NCBI GenBank assembly: GCA_017307315.1
Contig: JAFKFF010000148.1
Coordinates: 1 to 5,481 of the forward strand
Length of the DNA stretch: 5,481 nucleotides
From: Alphaproteobacteria bacterium
Lineage (GTDB): Bacteria > Pseudomonadota > Alphaproteobacteria > Micropepsales > Micropepsaceae
Reading direction: 5' to 3'
The translations under genes were made by a program, and so were the position numbers. How positions within the stretch are numbered: position 1 is the stretch's first letter; the number at the start of each line of letters is the position of its first letter. Under the pieces are notes generated by a model. The model was not told where the DNA came from. It saw nothing but the letters and a program-made list of their open reading frames with translations, and searched no databases. Below, one piece after another: positions 1 through 5,481 of this stretch.

Positions 1-1015
1 GCACGATCACCAGGCTGGGCGCGTCGCGCATGTCGTCGGTGTTGGGCTTGAAGGTCAGGCCCAGCACGGCGATGGTCTTGCCTTTGACGCCGCCGAAAGC
101 GGCTTCGATCTTCTTGGCCATCTCCACCTTGCGGGCGTCATTGACGGCGACGACGGCCTCGACGATCTGGGACGGCGCGCCCATGTCGCGCGCGGTCTTG
201 ACCAGCGCCAAAGTGTCCTTCGGGAAGCAGGAGCCGCCGAAGCCGGGGCCGGCATGCAGGAATTTGCCGCCGATGCGTCCGTCCAGGCCGATGCCGCGCG
301 CCACGTCCTGGACATCGCCGCCGACCTTCTCGCAAAGGCTGGCCATCTCGTTGATGAAGGTGATCTTGGTGGCCAGGAAGGCGTTGGCGGCGTATTTGAT
401 CAGCTCGCTGGTCTCGCGGCTGGTGAAGACGATCGGGGTCTCGCTGATATAGAGCGGGCGATAGACTTCGCGCATGACATCGCGGGCCCGGTCGGTGTCG
501 CAGCCCACCACCACGCGGTCGGGGCGGCGGAAATCTTCGATCGCCGAGCCTTCGCGCAGGAATTCCGGATTCGACGCCATGTCGAATTCCGCCTTGGGAT
601 TGGCCTTGCGGATGATCTCTTCGACCTTGCGGCTGGTGCTCACCGGCACGGTGGATTTGGTGACCACCACGGCATAATTGGTCAGGGCGGTCGCGATCTC
701 TTCGGCGGCGGCAAAGACATAGGAGAGGTCGGCATGGCCGTCGCCGCGCCGGCTGGGCGTGCCTACGGCGATGAAGACGGCGCCCGCGCCCTTCACGGCG
801 GCGGCGATATCGGTCTCGAAGGAAAGGCGTCCCGCCTTGACGTTGGCGGCCACGACTTCGTCCAAGCCGGGCTCATAGATCGGGATGCCGCCGGCCCGAA
901 GGCTCGCGACCTTGTCCGCATCCTTGTCCACGCAGACGACCTGGTGGCCGAATTCAGACAAGCAGGCGCCGGAAACCAGCCCGACATACCCTGTACCGAT
1001 CATCGCAATGCGCAT
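1..1015 (-). CDS. ugd: UDP-glucose 6-dehydrogenase, C-terminus cut by window edge
   Basis: Oxidises UDP-glucose to UDP-glucuronate in the cytoplasm with two NAD+, supplying acidic sugar for capsule, exopolysaccharide or LPS. The frame is open from the ATG at 1015 to the left edge, giving 338 residues of a family usually about 430-450 long, so roughly the last 100 are missing. Visible motifs are the N-terminal NAD-binding GTGYVG (residues 7-12) with acidic Asp30 ending the second strand, VGTPS (84-88), KSTVP (120-124), NPEFLREG (149-156), KYAANAFLA (207-215) and the catalytic-cysteine motif GFGGSCFPKD with Cys263. The second Rossmann domain starts near residue 313 (KTIAVLGLTFKPNTDDMRDAPS). A GAGGG ribosome-binding site lies 6 nt before the ATG. 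It is transcribed divergently from pseB. The family call is very secure; nucleotide-sugar dehydrogenases acting on UDP-ManNAc or GDP-mannose are less similar in these motifs. Confidence 0.96.
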   Translation of the reverse strand, partial: MRIAMIGTGYVGLVSGACLSEFGHQVVCVDKDADKVASLRAGGIPIYEPGLDEVVAANVKAGRLSFETDIAAAVKGAGAVFIAVGTPSRRGDGHADLSYVFAAAEEIATALTNYAVVVTKSTVPVSTSRKVEEIIRKANPKAEFDMASNPEFLREGSAIEDFRRPDRVVVGCDTDRARDVMREVYRPLYISETPIVFTSRETSELIKYAANAFLATKITFINEMASLCEKVGGDVQDVARGIGLDGRIGGKFLHAGPGFGGSCFPKDTLALVKTARDMGAPSQIVEAVVAVNDARKVEMAKKIEAAFGGVKGKTIAVLGLTFKPNTDDMRDAPSLVIV

Positions 1016-1021
1016 GGGGAA

Positions 1022-1026
1022 CCCTC
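1022..1026 (-). promoter_or_regulatory. Ribosome-binding site of ugd
   Basis: Read on the minus strand this is GAGGG, 6 nt before the ATG at 1015. It supports that start, which also places the dinucleotide-binding motif at the usual distance from the N-terminus. Confidence 0.6.
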
Positions 1027-1098
1027 GTAGACCGCGCCCCTTCTGGCGGGAAAAGCGTTAATTTTCAAGGCACAAGGGCCTCAGCCGGCCAGCGGATC

Positions 1099-1135
1099 CT
1101 TGGTTAAGGTTATCGTATAGGCGTCATTAACCAAG
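1099..1135. repeat. Perfect 9-bp inverted repeat, candidate operator or leader hairpin
   Basis: CTTGGTTAA at 1099-1107 is the exact reverse complement of TTAACCAAG at 1127-1135, with a 19-nt spacer. Flanking bases do not extend the match on either side. The arms are centred 28 bp apart, close to three helical turns, which would suit a dimeric or paired regulator. As RNA it could form a 9-bp stem with a 19-nt loop. The left arm is followed by a second GGTTA, giving a short direct repeat GGTTA-A-GGTTA at 1102-1112. The dyad lies between divergent genes: its right arm ends 38 bp before the preferred pseB ATG, and its left arm begins 83 bp upstream of the ugd ATG. The regulatory role is inferred; the repeat itself is directly visible. 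Confidence 0.6.
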
Positions 1136-1162
1136 ATGTGGCGAAACTCTGCGCGTCCAAAC

Positions 1163-1166
1163 AGGA
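1163..1166 (+). promoter_or_regulatory. Ribosome-binding site favouring the pseB start at 1174
   Basis: AGGA ends 7 nt before the ATG at 1174, a normal distance. The alternative in-frame GTG at 1138 has no purine-rich site at proper spacing and starts only 2 bp after the dyad, so this site decides the choice of start. Confidence 0.5.
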
Positions 1167-1173
1167 ATTTCTC

Positions 1174-2280
1174 ATGTCGCCTCGCGCCACCATTGCCCGG
1201 AAATCCGCTGTCCGGGAGGAGGTTCATATTGCCAGCGTCTCCCCGATCTCTCCGGCGTTGCGCGATTTTTCCCAGCCATGGCTCGACCTCAACGACCGTT
1301 CAGTGCTGGTGACGGGCGGGACGGGGTCTTTCGGCAAGCATTTCCTCAAAACGGTGATCGCGCAATACAAGCCCCGGCGCCTGATCATCTTCAGCCGCGA
1401 CGAACTCAAGCAGTTCGAGATGGCCCAGGACTTCCCCCCGGAGAAATATCCCTTCATCCGCTATTTCATCGGCGACGTGCGCGACCGCGACCGGCTCGAC
1501 CTGGCGCTGCGCGATGTCGACTATGTCGTGCATGCGGCCGCGATGAAGCAGGTGCCGACCGCCGAATACAATCCCTTCGAATGCATCCGCACCAATGTCT
1601 TCGGCGCCGAGAATGTGGTGACGGCGTGCCTGCGCCGCGGTGTCAAGCGGGTGGTGGCGCTTTCGACGGACAAGGCGGCGAATCCGGTCAATCTCTATGG
1701 CGCGTCCAAGCTCGCCTCCGACAAGATTTTCGTTGCCGCCAACAATTTGGCCGGCGCGGACGGCACGCGCTTTTCCGTGGTGCGCTATGGCAATGTCTTC
1801 GGTTCGCGCGGTTCGGTGGTGCCCTTTTTCCGGAAGCTGGCCGCCGAGGGCGCGCAAAGCCTTCCCATCACCGACACGCGCATGACGCGCTTCTGGATCA
1901 CGCTCACCCAGGGCGTCAATTTCGTGCTTTCGAGCATGGAGATGATGCGGGGCGGAGAGATCTATGTTCCCAAGATTCCATCTACCACCATCCCCCAACT
2001 GGCCTCGCTGGTCAGCCCGGACCTCAAGCAGCATGTCGTCGGCATCCGTCCGGGCGAGAAACTGCATGAAACCATGATCCCCGCCGATGACGCCCATGCG
2101 ACGGTGGAACTGGATGACCGTTATGTGATCCTGCAGAGCTTCGCCAGCGATGCGCGCGACGCTTATCTGCGCCGGGGCGGGCGGCCGGTTCCGGAAGGCT
2201 TCAGCTATTCCAGCGACAGCAACCCGGAACGGCTGGATGCCCGAGGCCTTCAGACCCTGCTCCAGCTGGCCCATGCCTGA
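1174..2280 (+). CDS. pseB: UDP-N-acetylglucosamine 4,6-dehydratase (inverting), PseB/FlmA type
   Basis: First step of CMP-pseudaminic acid synthesis: a cytoplasmic NADP-dependent enzyme that removes water from UDP-GlcNAc and inverts C5, giving the 4-keto-6-deoxy-L-arabino sugar. With the ATG at 1174 the protein has 368 residues. It shows the extended-SDR cofactor motif TGGTGSFGKHF (47-57), HAAAMKQVP (120-128), and the active-site block STDKAANPVNLYGASK (164-179). In that block Thr165-Asp166-Lys167 and Tyr175-xxx-Lys179 match the known FlaA1/PseB catalytic arrangement. The soluble form, without the membrane helices of PglF/CapD types, and PseC next door fix the subfamily. Family members are usually about 330 residues and begin just before the TGGTG motif, so about 38 residues here are extra. 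The reading frame is open back to a GTG at 1138 (380 residues). Its stop overlaps the pseC start. Confidence 0.92.
   Translation: MSPRATIARKSAVREEVHIASVSPISPALRDFSQPWLDLNDRSVLVTGGTGSFGKHFLKTVIAQYKPRRLIIFSRDELKQFEMAQDFPPEKYPFIRYFIGDVRDRDRLDLALRDVDYVVHAAAMKQVPTAEYNPFECIRTNVFGAENVVTACLRRGVKRVVALSTDKAANPVNLYGASKLASDKIFVAANNLAGADGTRFSVVRYGNVFGSRGSVVPFFRKLAAEGAQSLPITDTRMTRFWITLTQGVNFVLSSMEMMRGGEIYVPKIPSTTIPQLASLVSPDLKQHVVGIRPGEKLHETMIPADDAHATVELDDRYVILQSFASDARDAYLRRGGRPVPEGFSYSSDSNPERLDARGLQTLLQLAHA
1217..1222 (+). promoter_or_regulatory. Strong Shine-Dalgarno-like AGGAGG inside the 5' end of pseB
   Basis: A perfect AGGAGG sits within the non-conserved N-terminal part of pseB. Five nt later, in the pseB frame, comes ATT at 1228, a very rare start codon; the overlapping TTG at 1229 is out of frame and opens only a 27-codon frame. 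A start near 1228 would shorten the extension by 18 residues. The motif may simply encode the Arg-Glu-Glu-Val codons. Confidence 0.25.
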
Positions 2281-3436
2281 CCGCGACACGCCCGGCGGTG
2301 TAACTGAAACGAACTTTCTGCCGTACGGCCGGCAGGAAATCGGCGATGCCGATGTCAAGGCGGTGGTCGAAGCGCTGGTCTCCGGCTGGCTCACCACCGG
2401 ACCTCGCGTCTCGGAATTCGAGCGATCTTTCGCCACCCATGTCGGGGCAGGTGAGGGGGTCGCAGTCAATTCCGGCACCGCCGCGCTTCATTGCGCCATG
2501 CGCGCGCTCGGTATCGGACCGGGAGACGAAGTGATCGTTCCCGCCATCACGTTCGCGGCATCGGCCAACGCCGTCCTTTATGAAGGCGGGACGCCGGTGT
2601 TCGCCGATGTCGAACCCGATACGCTCCTGATCGACCCAGCTTCGGCCGCCGCCCGCATCACGGCGAAAACCCGCGCCATCGTGGCGGTCGATTACGCGGG
2701 ACAGCCTGCCGATTACGACGCTCTTCGCGCGCTGGCGGTCCCGCGCGGCATCAAGCTGATCGCCGATGCCTGCCATGCGCCCGGCGCCACCTATCGCGGC
2801 AAGGCGACGGGCACGCTGGCCGACATTTCCTGTTTTTCCTTCCATCCCGTGAAGCATCTCACCACCTGCGAAGGCGGCATGGCGGTGACGGACGATCCCG
2901 GCATGGCGGCGCATATGCGGCGCTTCCGCAATCACGGCATCGACAGCGATCATCGCTCGCGCGAAGCGGCGGGCGCGCACGCCTATGACATGGCGGAACT
3001 GGGATACAATTATCGCCTGCCGGACGTGCAATGCGCCCTGGGGTTGGCGCAGCTGCGGCGCCTGTCCGGCTGGGTGGCGGCGCGCCAGAACATCGCCAGG
3101 CTCTACGACGAAGCCTTGGCCGGGATCGCCGAAGCGGTGCCGCTGAGAACGCACCCGGACCGTACCCATGTCCATCATCTCTATGTGGTCCGCCTGGTGG
3201 AGGGTATCGACCGCGACCATGTGTTCGCCCGCCTGCGCGCCGAGGGCATTGGCGCCAATGTGCATTATGCGCCGGTCTATCTTCATTCTCATTACGCAAG
3301 GTTGGGCTATCCCGCCGGCCTGTGTCCCAACGCCGAGGCTGCGGCCCGCCAGATCCTGACCTTGCCGATGTTTCCCGCGATGGGCGAGGCGGATGTCCGC
3401 CGGGTGGTGGGCGCGCTCACCAGAGCGACGGCGTAA
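2273..3436 (+). CDS. pseC: UDP-4-amino-4,6-dideoxy-N-acetyl-beta-L-altrosamine transaminase, PseC/FlmB type
   Basis: PLP-dependent aminotransferase of the DegT/DnrJ/EryC1/StrS family that takes the PseB keto sugar and aminates C4, normally using glutamate. The ATG at 2273 gives 387 residues, typical of the family. PYGRQEI (18-24) opens the conserved part. VNSGTAALHCAMRALG (65-80) is the phosphate-binding and substrate region, GDEVIVPAITFAASANAV (84-101) follows, Asp165 in IADACHAPGA is the expected pyridine-nitrogen partner, and SFHPVKHLTTCEGG (189-202) holds the PLP Schiff-base lysine, Lys194. The HPVK version of the motif is that of PseC proteins. The start overlaps the pseB stop by 8 bp (ATGCCTGA) with no clear ribosome-binding site, so translation is probably coupled. 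The frame is open further upstream to 2150, but that part lies inside pseB and lacks family similarity. The 3' end overlaps the opposing aldo/keto reductase gene by 20 bp. Confidence 0.93.
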   Translation: MPDRDTPGGVTETNFLPYGRQEIGDADVKAVVEALVSGWLTTGPRVSEFERSFATHVGAGEGVAVNSGTAALHCAMRALGIGPGDEVIVPAITFAASANAVLYEGGTPVFADVEPDTLLIDPASAAARITAKTRAIVAVDYAGQPADYDALRALAVPRGIKLIADACHAPGATYRGKATGTLADISCFSFHPVKHLTTCEGGMAVTDDPGMAAHMRRFRNHGIDSDHRSREAAGAHAYDMAELGYNYRLPDVQCALGLAQLRRLSGWVAARQNIARLYDEALAGIAEAVPLRTHPDRTHVHHLYVVRLVEGIDRDHVFARLRAEGIGANVHYAPVYLHSHYARLGYPAGLCPNAEAAARQILTLPMFPAMGEADVRRVVGALTRATA

Positions 3437-4259
3437 GCACTTTCTCATCCGCCAGGGCGAAGCTCGCCCAATCGAGATCGGGCAAGGGGCTTTGCAGCGC
3501 GCCGATGATTTCTGCCAGCTCTTGGGCGGATGTCACTCCGACCAGCCCGAAGGCGATCTCGGGCCGCGACAGGGCGAAGCCCAGCGCGGCGGCCAGCGGC
3601 GTGGTGCTTGCCGCCCGCAGGCGCTCGCGTGTCCGCGACAGATGCGGCGCGGCGGCGGCGAGGTTGGCGGGAAGCTCTTCCAGAAAAAGCAGACCCTGCA
3701 GGAACAGCGAGCGGGCGTGAATCTCGACATTGCGGTCCGCCAGCCGGCCCAGAGTCCCATCCGCCAGAAGGCGCTGATCCAGAAGGCTGAAGGGCAGTTG
3801 CATGGTGTCGGGCTTGAAATGTCCGGCGAGCGCGACGGGGTCGTCCGCGACATAAACCGAGATTCCGATCTTCCGGACAACGCCTTCGCTGCGCAGCCGC
3901 TGCAATCCTGTCCATAAATGTTCTCCGTCCGCCCCCTTGAGATCGGAGGCCGCATGGACCAGCACCGTATCGATTTTCAGCAGCGCCGCCGATCGGCGGA
4001 CCCGTTCGAGAACGGCGTCGAAGCCGTGCTTCAAATGGATCGTTTTGCTCACCACGCGGAAAGCTTCGGTATCGAGTTTCGCCAGAACCGTTTCCGCATC
4101 GCCATAATTGGCGGCGGTATCCAGCAGGGTCATTCCGGCTTGGGCGGCCCGCGCCAGGATTGCTGCCGCCTCTTGGAGGGAGACCTGGCCGCGCGTGTTG
4201 GAAATGCCATAGGCCTGGCCGAACTGCACCGTGCCCAGTCCCAGCTTCTCAATGGTCAC
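3417..4259 (-). CDS. Aldo/keto reductase of unknown substrate in a surface-sugar locus
   Basis: Probable cytoplasmic NAD(P)H-dependent carbonyl reductase with a TIM-barrel fold. A GTG start at 4259 gives 280 residues. The classical AKR tetrad is readable: Asp47 in LLDTAANYG, Tyr52 in the same motif, Lys72 in SKT and His102 in VLVHAASD. The first strand, KLGLGTVQFGQAYGISN (5-21), and the C-terminal GLVGVTSAQELAEII (238-252), a cofactor-binding segment, are typical of the short AKRs found in polysaccharide clusters. The GTG is chosen because a GAGGAG lies 7 nt upstream and the known fold starts at once; an ATG at 4286 would add nine residues lying within the preceding gene. It overlaps that gene by 11 bp, indicating coupled translation. 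The substrate cannot be read from sequence; a keto sugar or 2-keto acid is my inference. Confidence 0.88.
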   Translation of the reverse strand: MTIEKLGLGTVQFGQAYGISNTRGQVSLQEAAAILARAAQAGMTLLDTAANYGDAETVLAKLDTEAFRVVSKTIHLKHGFDAVLERVRRSAALLKIDTVLVHAASDLKGADGEHLWTGLQRLRSEGVVRKIGISVYVADDPVALAGHFKPDTMQLPFSLLDQRLLADGTLGRLADRNVEIHARSLFLQGLLFLEELPANLAAAAPHLSRTRERLRAASTTPLAAALGFALSRPEIAFGLVGVTSAQELAEIIGALQSPLPDLDWASFALADEKVLTPSLW

Positions 4260-5382
4260 GCAGCATCTCCTCGACCAGCTCGGCAATCGCCAGCGAGGCC
4301 GTCAGCCCTGGGCTTTCCATGCCGAAGAGATTGACCAGGCCTGGCAGGCCATGGGCCTGCGGACCATCGATCCGAAAATCCGCATTGGGATTTTCGCGGC
4401 CGCCGGTCTTGGGGCGCACCCCGGAATAGCCTGGCGACAGCATCCGGGCGGTGACGCGGGGCCAATAGGCCGCGATCCGCGGCGCAAATGCGGCGGCAAG
4501 ATCGGGCGACACGGCATAATCAATTTCGGAAGGGTCGGTCGCCGCGAGCCATTCTACGTTCGGGCCGAAGCGCGCCGCCCCGCCCATGTCCAGGGTCAGA
4601 TGCACGCCCAAGCCGCCGGGTTCGGGGACCGGATAGACCAGATGCCGGAACGGGCTGCGCGCATCCAAGGTCACGTAATTGCCCTTGGCAAAATGCACCG
4701 GCGGAATGAATTTCGCATCCAGTCCGTCGATGGTGCGGGCGACATGCTGGGCCCAAAGCCCGGCGCTGTTGACCAGAAGCCTTGTTTCCAAAACCAGGAT
4801 CTCGCCGGCATTTTGCACAGTCAGCCGATAGCGGTCGCCGCGGCGTTCCGCGGACAGGATGACGGCTTGGAGCGCGAGGCTTGCACCTGCCGTTTGCGCG
4901 TCGCCCAACAGGGCCTGCATGTAGGCATGGCTGTCGATGATGCCGGTGGAAGGCGAGAACAAGCCCGTTGATGCGGCGAGTTCGGGTTCGAGCGCGGCCA
5001 CCTCCGCCTTGCTCAGATATTTCAAATCGTCCACGCCATTATCGCGGGCGCGACGCAAGATCGTGGAAAGCTCTTCCTCCTGATCGGAGCGGGCCGCGAC
5101 GATCAGCTTGCCAAGCCTTTTATGCGCCACGCCATGGCTGGTGCAGAAATCATAAAGCCGCACCCGTCCCGCCACGCAGAGCCGGGCCTTGAGCGAACCC
5201 GGCGGATAATAGAGGCCGGCGTGGATCACTTCGCTGTTGCGGGCGCTGGTTTCCATGCCGACATGACGGTTCTTTTCGAGAAGGATGGTTTCGTGCCCGG
5301 CCAATGCCAGCGCGCGGCCTATGGCCAGGCCCACCGCGCCGCCACCGATCACCACCGCGTCTGCGGAGAAATGTTCGCTCAT
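4249..5382 (-). CDS. FAD-dependent oxidoreductase, L-2-hydroxyglutarate oxidase (LhgO/L2HGDH)-like
   Basis: Flavoprotein of the DAO (D-amino-acid oxidase) fold, 377 residues. The N-terminal VVIGGGAVGLAIGRALALAG (10-29) is the FAD dinucleotide fold, with Glu36 ending the second strand (ILLEK). The segment TSARNSEVIHAGLYYPPGSL (45-64) and the following KARLCVAG closely resemble the signature of L-2-hydroxyglutarate dehydrogenases. So do YSGVRPKTGG (319-328) and the C-terminal NLFGMESPGLTASLAIAE (351-368). There is no signal peptide or membrane segment, so a cytoplasmic or peripheral enzyme is likely. Known relatives oxidise a 2-hydroxy acid to a 2-keto acid; family members in polysaccharide clusters may act on other substrates, so I leave the symbol blank. 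The gene begins with an ATGA overlap on the preceding stop, with AGGG 4 nt before the ATG, and ends 11 bp inside the aldo/keto reductase gene. Confidence 0.88.
   Translation of the reverse strand: MSEHFSADAVVIGGGAVGLAIGRALALAGHETILLEKNRHVGMETSARNSEVIHAGLYYPPGSLKARLCVAGRVRLYDFCTSHGVAHKRLGKLIVAARSDQEEELSTILRRARDNGVDDLKYLSKAEVAALEPELAASTGLFSPSTGIIDSHAYMQALLGDAQTAGASLALQAVILSAERRGDRYRLTVQNAGEILVLETRLLVNSAGLWAQHVARTIDGLDAKFIPPVHFAKGNYVTLDARSPFRHLVYPVPEPGGLGVHLTLDMGGAARFGPNVEWLAATDPSEIDYAVSPDLAAAFAPRIAAYWPRVTARMLSPGYSGVRPKTGGRENPNADFRIDGPQAHGLPGLVNLFGMESPGLTASLAIAELVEEMLRDH
4267..4272 (-). promoter_or_regulatory. Ribosome-binding site fixing the GTG start of the aldo/keto reductase
   Basis: Read on the minus strand this is GAGGAG, ending 7 nt before the GTG at 4259. 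It lies inside the last codons of the upstream flavoenzyme gene, where it also encodes Glu-Glu, and it supports 4259 over the ATG at 4286. Confidence 0.55.
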
Positions 5383-5481
5383 CCGGCCCTGAGATAGCGC
5401 ACCGCTTCGTCGCGGCCAAACAGATAGAGCAGGACGCGCAGATTTTCGCCGCGCGGGCCTTTGAGGTCCGGATCGCGGGCC
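5379..5481 (-). CDS. Unidentified protein, C-terminal 33 residues only
   Basis: Reading leftward from the right edge, one frame is open for 33 codons (ARDPDLKG, then GENLRVLLYLFGRDEAVRYLRAG) and ends in TGA at 5379-5381. The codons have the G/C-rich third positions of the neighbouring genes, and the stop overlaps the next ATG as ATGA, the usual sign of a real operon partner. The last 20 residues look like an amphipathic helix closing a globular domain. I do not recognise the family from so short a tail. A nucleotidyltransferase, glycosyltransferase or other sugar enzyme would fit the location, but that is only context. Confidence 0.6.
   Translation of the reverse strand, partial: ARDPDLKGPRGENLRVLLYLFGRDEAVRYLRAG

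Larger units (their letters stand above)
1016..1173. promoter_or_regulatory. Divergent intergenic region between ugd and pseB
   Basis: About 158 bp separate the ATG of ugd (minus strand) from the preferred ATG of pseB (plus strand), so promoters for both units probably lie here. The stretch 1097-1137 is noticeably more AT-rich than the flanking genes and carries a 9-bp dyad. I could not find a convincing sigma-70 -35/-10 pair or a sigma-54 -24/-12 element on either strand, so no promoter is assigned. Confidence 0.5.

Noticed and set aside
254..1030. Long plus-strand open frame of 258 codons opposite ugd
   Set aside because: The minus strand encodes an unbroken UDP-glucose dehydrogenase with all its motifs. 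The antisense translation is His/Asp/Gly-rich without any family motif, a common by-product of GC-rich coding sequence.
1100..1130. Sigma-70 promoter using TTGGTT as -35 for pseB
   Set aside because: At 17-19 nt spacing the downstream hexamers (GTCATT, TCATTA, CATTAA) match TATAAT poorly, so I could not support a promoter call.
1058..1132. CtrA binding box (TTAA-N7-TTAA) in the intergenic region
   Set aside because: TTAA occurs at 1058, 1104 and 1127, but no two copies are 7 nt apart, so the consensus CtrA spacing is absent. Only the inverted repeat is reported.
2150..2272. Upstream extension of pseC by 41 codons
   Set aside because: This segment lies wholly within pseB in another frame and lacks family similarity. 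The ATG at 2273 gives the usual PseC length and the classic stop/start overlap.
1300..2478. Minus-strand open frame of 392 codons opposite pseB and the start of pseC
   Set aside because: It is antisense to two genes with clear catalytic motifs. Its translation is low-complexity Arg/His/Gly-rich and matches no family I know.
2201..3448. Minus-strand open frame of 415 codons opposite pseC
   Set aside because: Same reasoning: it mirrors the pseC codon pattern, and pseC has the full PLP-enzyme signature. The length alone is not evidence in DNA this GC-rich.
3400..3460. Bidirectional terminator between pseC and the aldo/keto reductase gene
   Set aside because: The genes overlap by 20 bp, and I saw no GC-rich stem followed by a T-run on either strand.

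Overview
The window looks like chromosomal DNA from a GC-rich Gram-negative bacterium, most likely an alphaproteobacterium. That is an inference from the high GC (about 60-65% by eye), the strong G/C third-position bias and the protein sequences; there is no rRNA or other phylogenetic marker here. It is a surface-sugar locus: every recognisable product is a nucleotide-sugar enzyme or an oxidoreductase of a kind often found in polysaccharide or flagellin-glycosylation clusters.

Layout. (1) Positions 1-1015, minus strand: most of a UDP-glucose 6-dehydrogenase, whose C-terminus runs off the left edge. (2) Positions 1016-1173: a divergent intergenic region of about 160 bp with a perfect 9-bp inverted repeat (CTTGGTTAA / TTAACCAAG), a candidate operator or leader hairpin. 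(3) Positions 1174-3436, plus strand: a two-gene operon, pseB then pseC, with an 8-bp overlap. These are the first two enzymes of CMP-pseudaminic acid synthesis. (4) Positions 3417-5481, minus strand: three tightly overlapping genes read right to left. They are an unidentified gene (only its last 33 codons are inside), an FAD-dependent oxidoreductase of the L-2-hydroxyglutarate oxidase type, and an aldo/keto reductase. The aldo/keto reductase gene meets pseC tail to tail with a 20-bp overlap of coding sequence.

How the genes fit together. PseB converts UDP-GlcNAc to the 4-keto-6-deoxy-L-arabino sugar and PseC aminates it at C4. The later pathway genes (pseH, pseG, pseI, pseF) are not in the window. 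UDP-glucose dehydrogenase would supply UDP-glucuronate for a capsule, exopolysaccharide or LPS. The coupled flavoenzyme and aldo/keto reductase have no assigned substrate; their position suggests, but does not prove, a role in making or tailoring a sugar or hydroxy-acid of the same glycan. I found no tRNA, rRNA, CRISPR array, insertion sequence or convincing terminator. The least explained parts are the divergent dyad, the N-terminus of pseB and the flavoenzyme/AKR pair.
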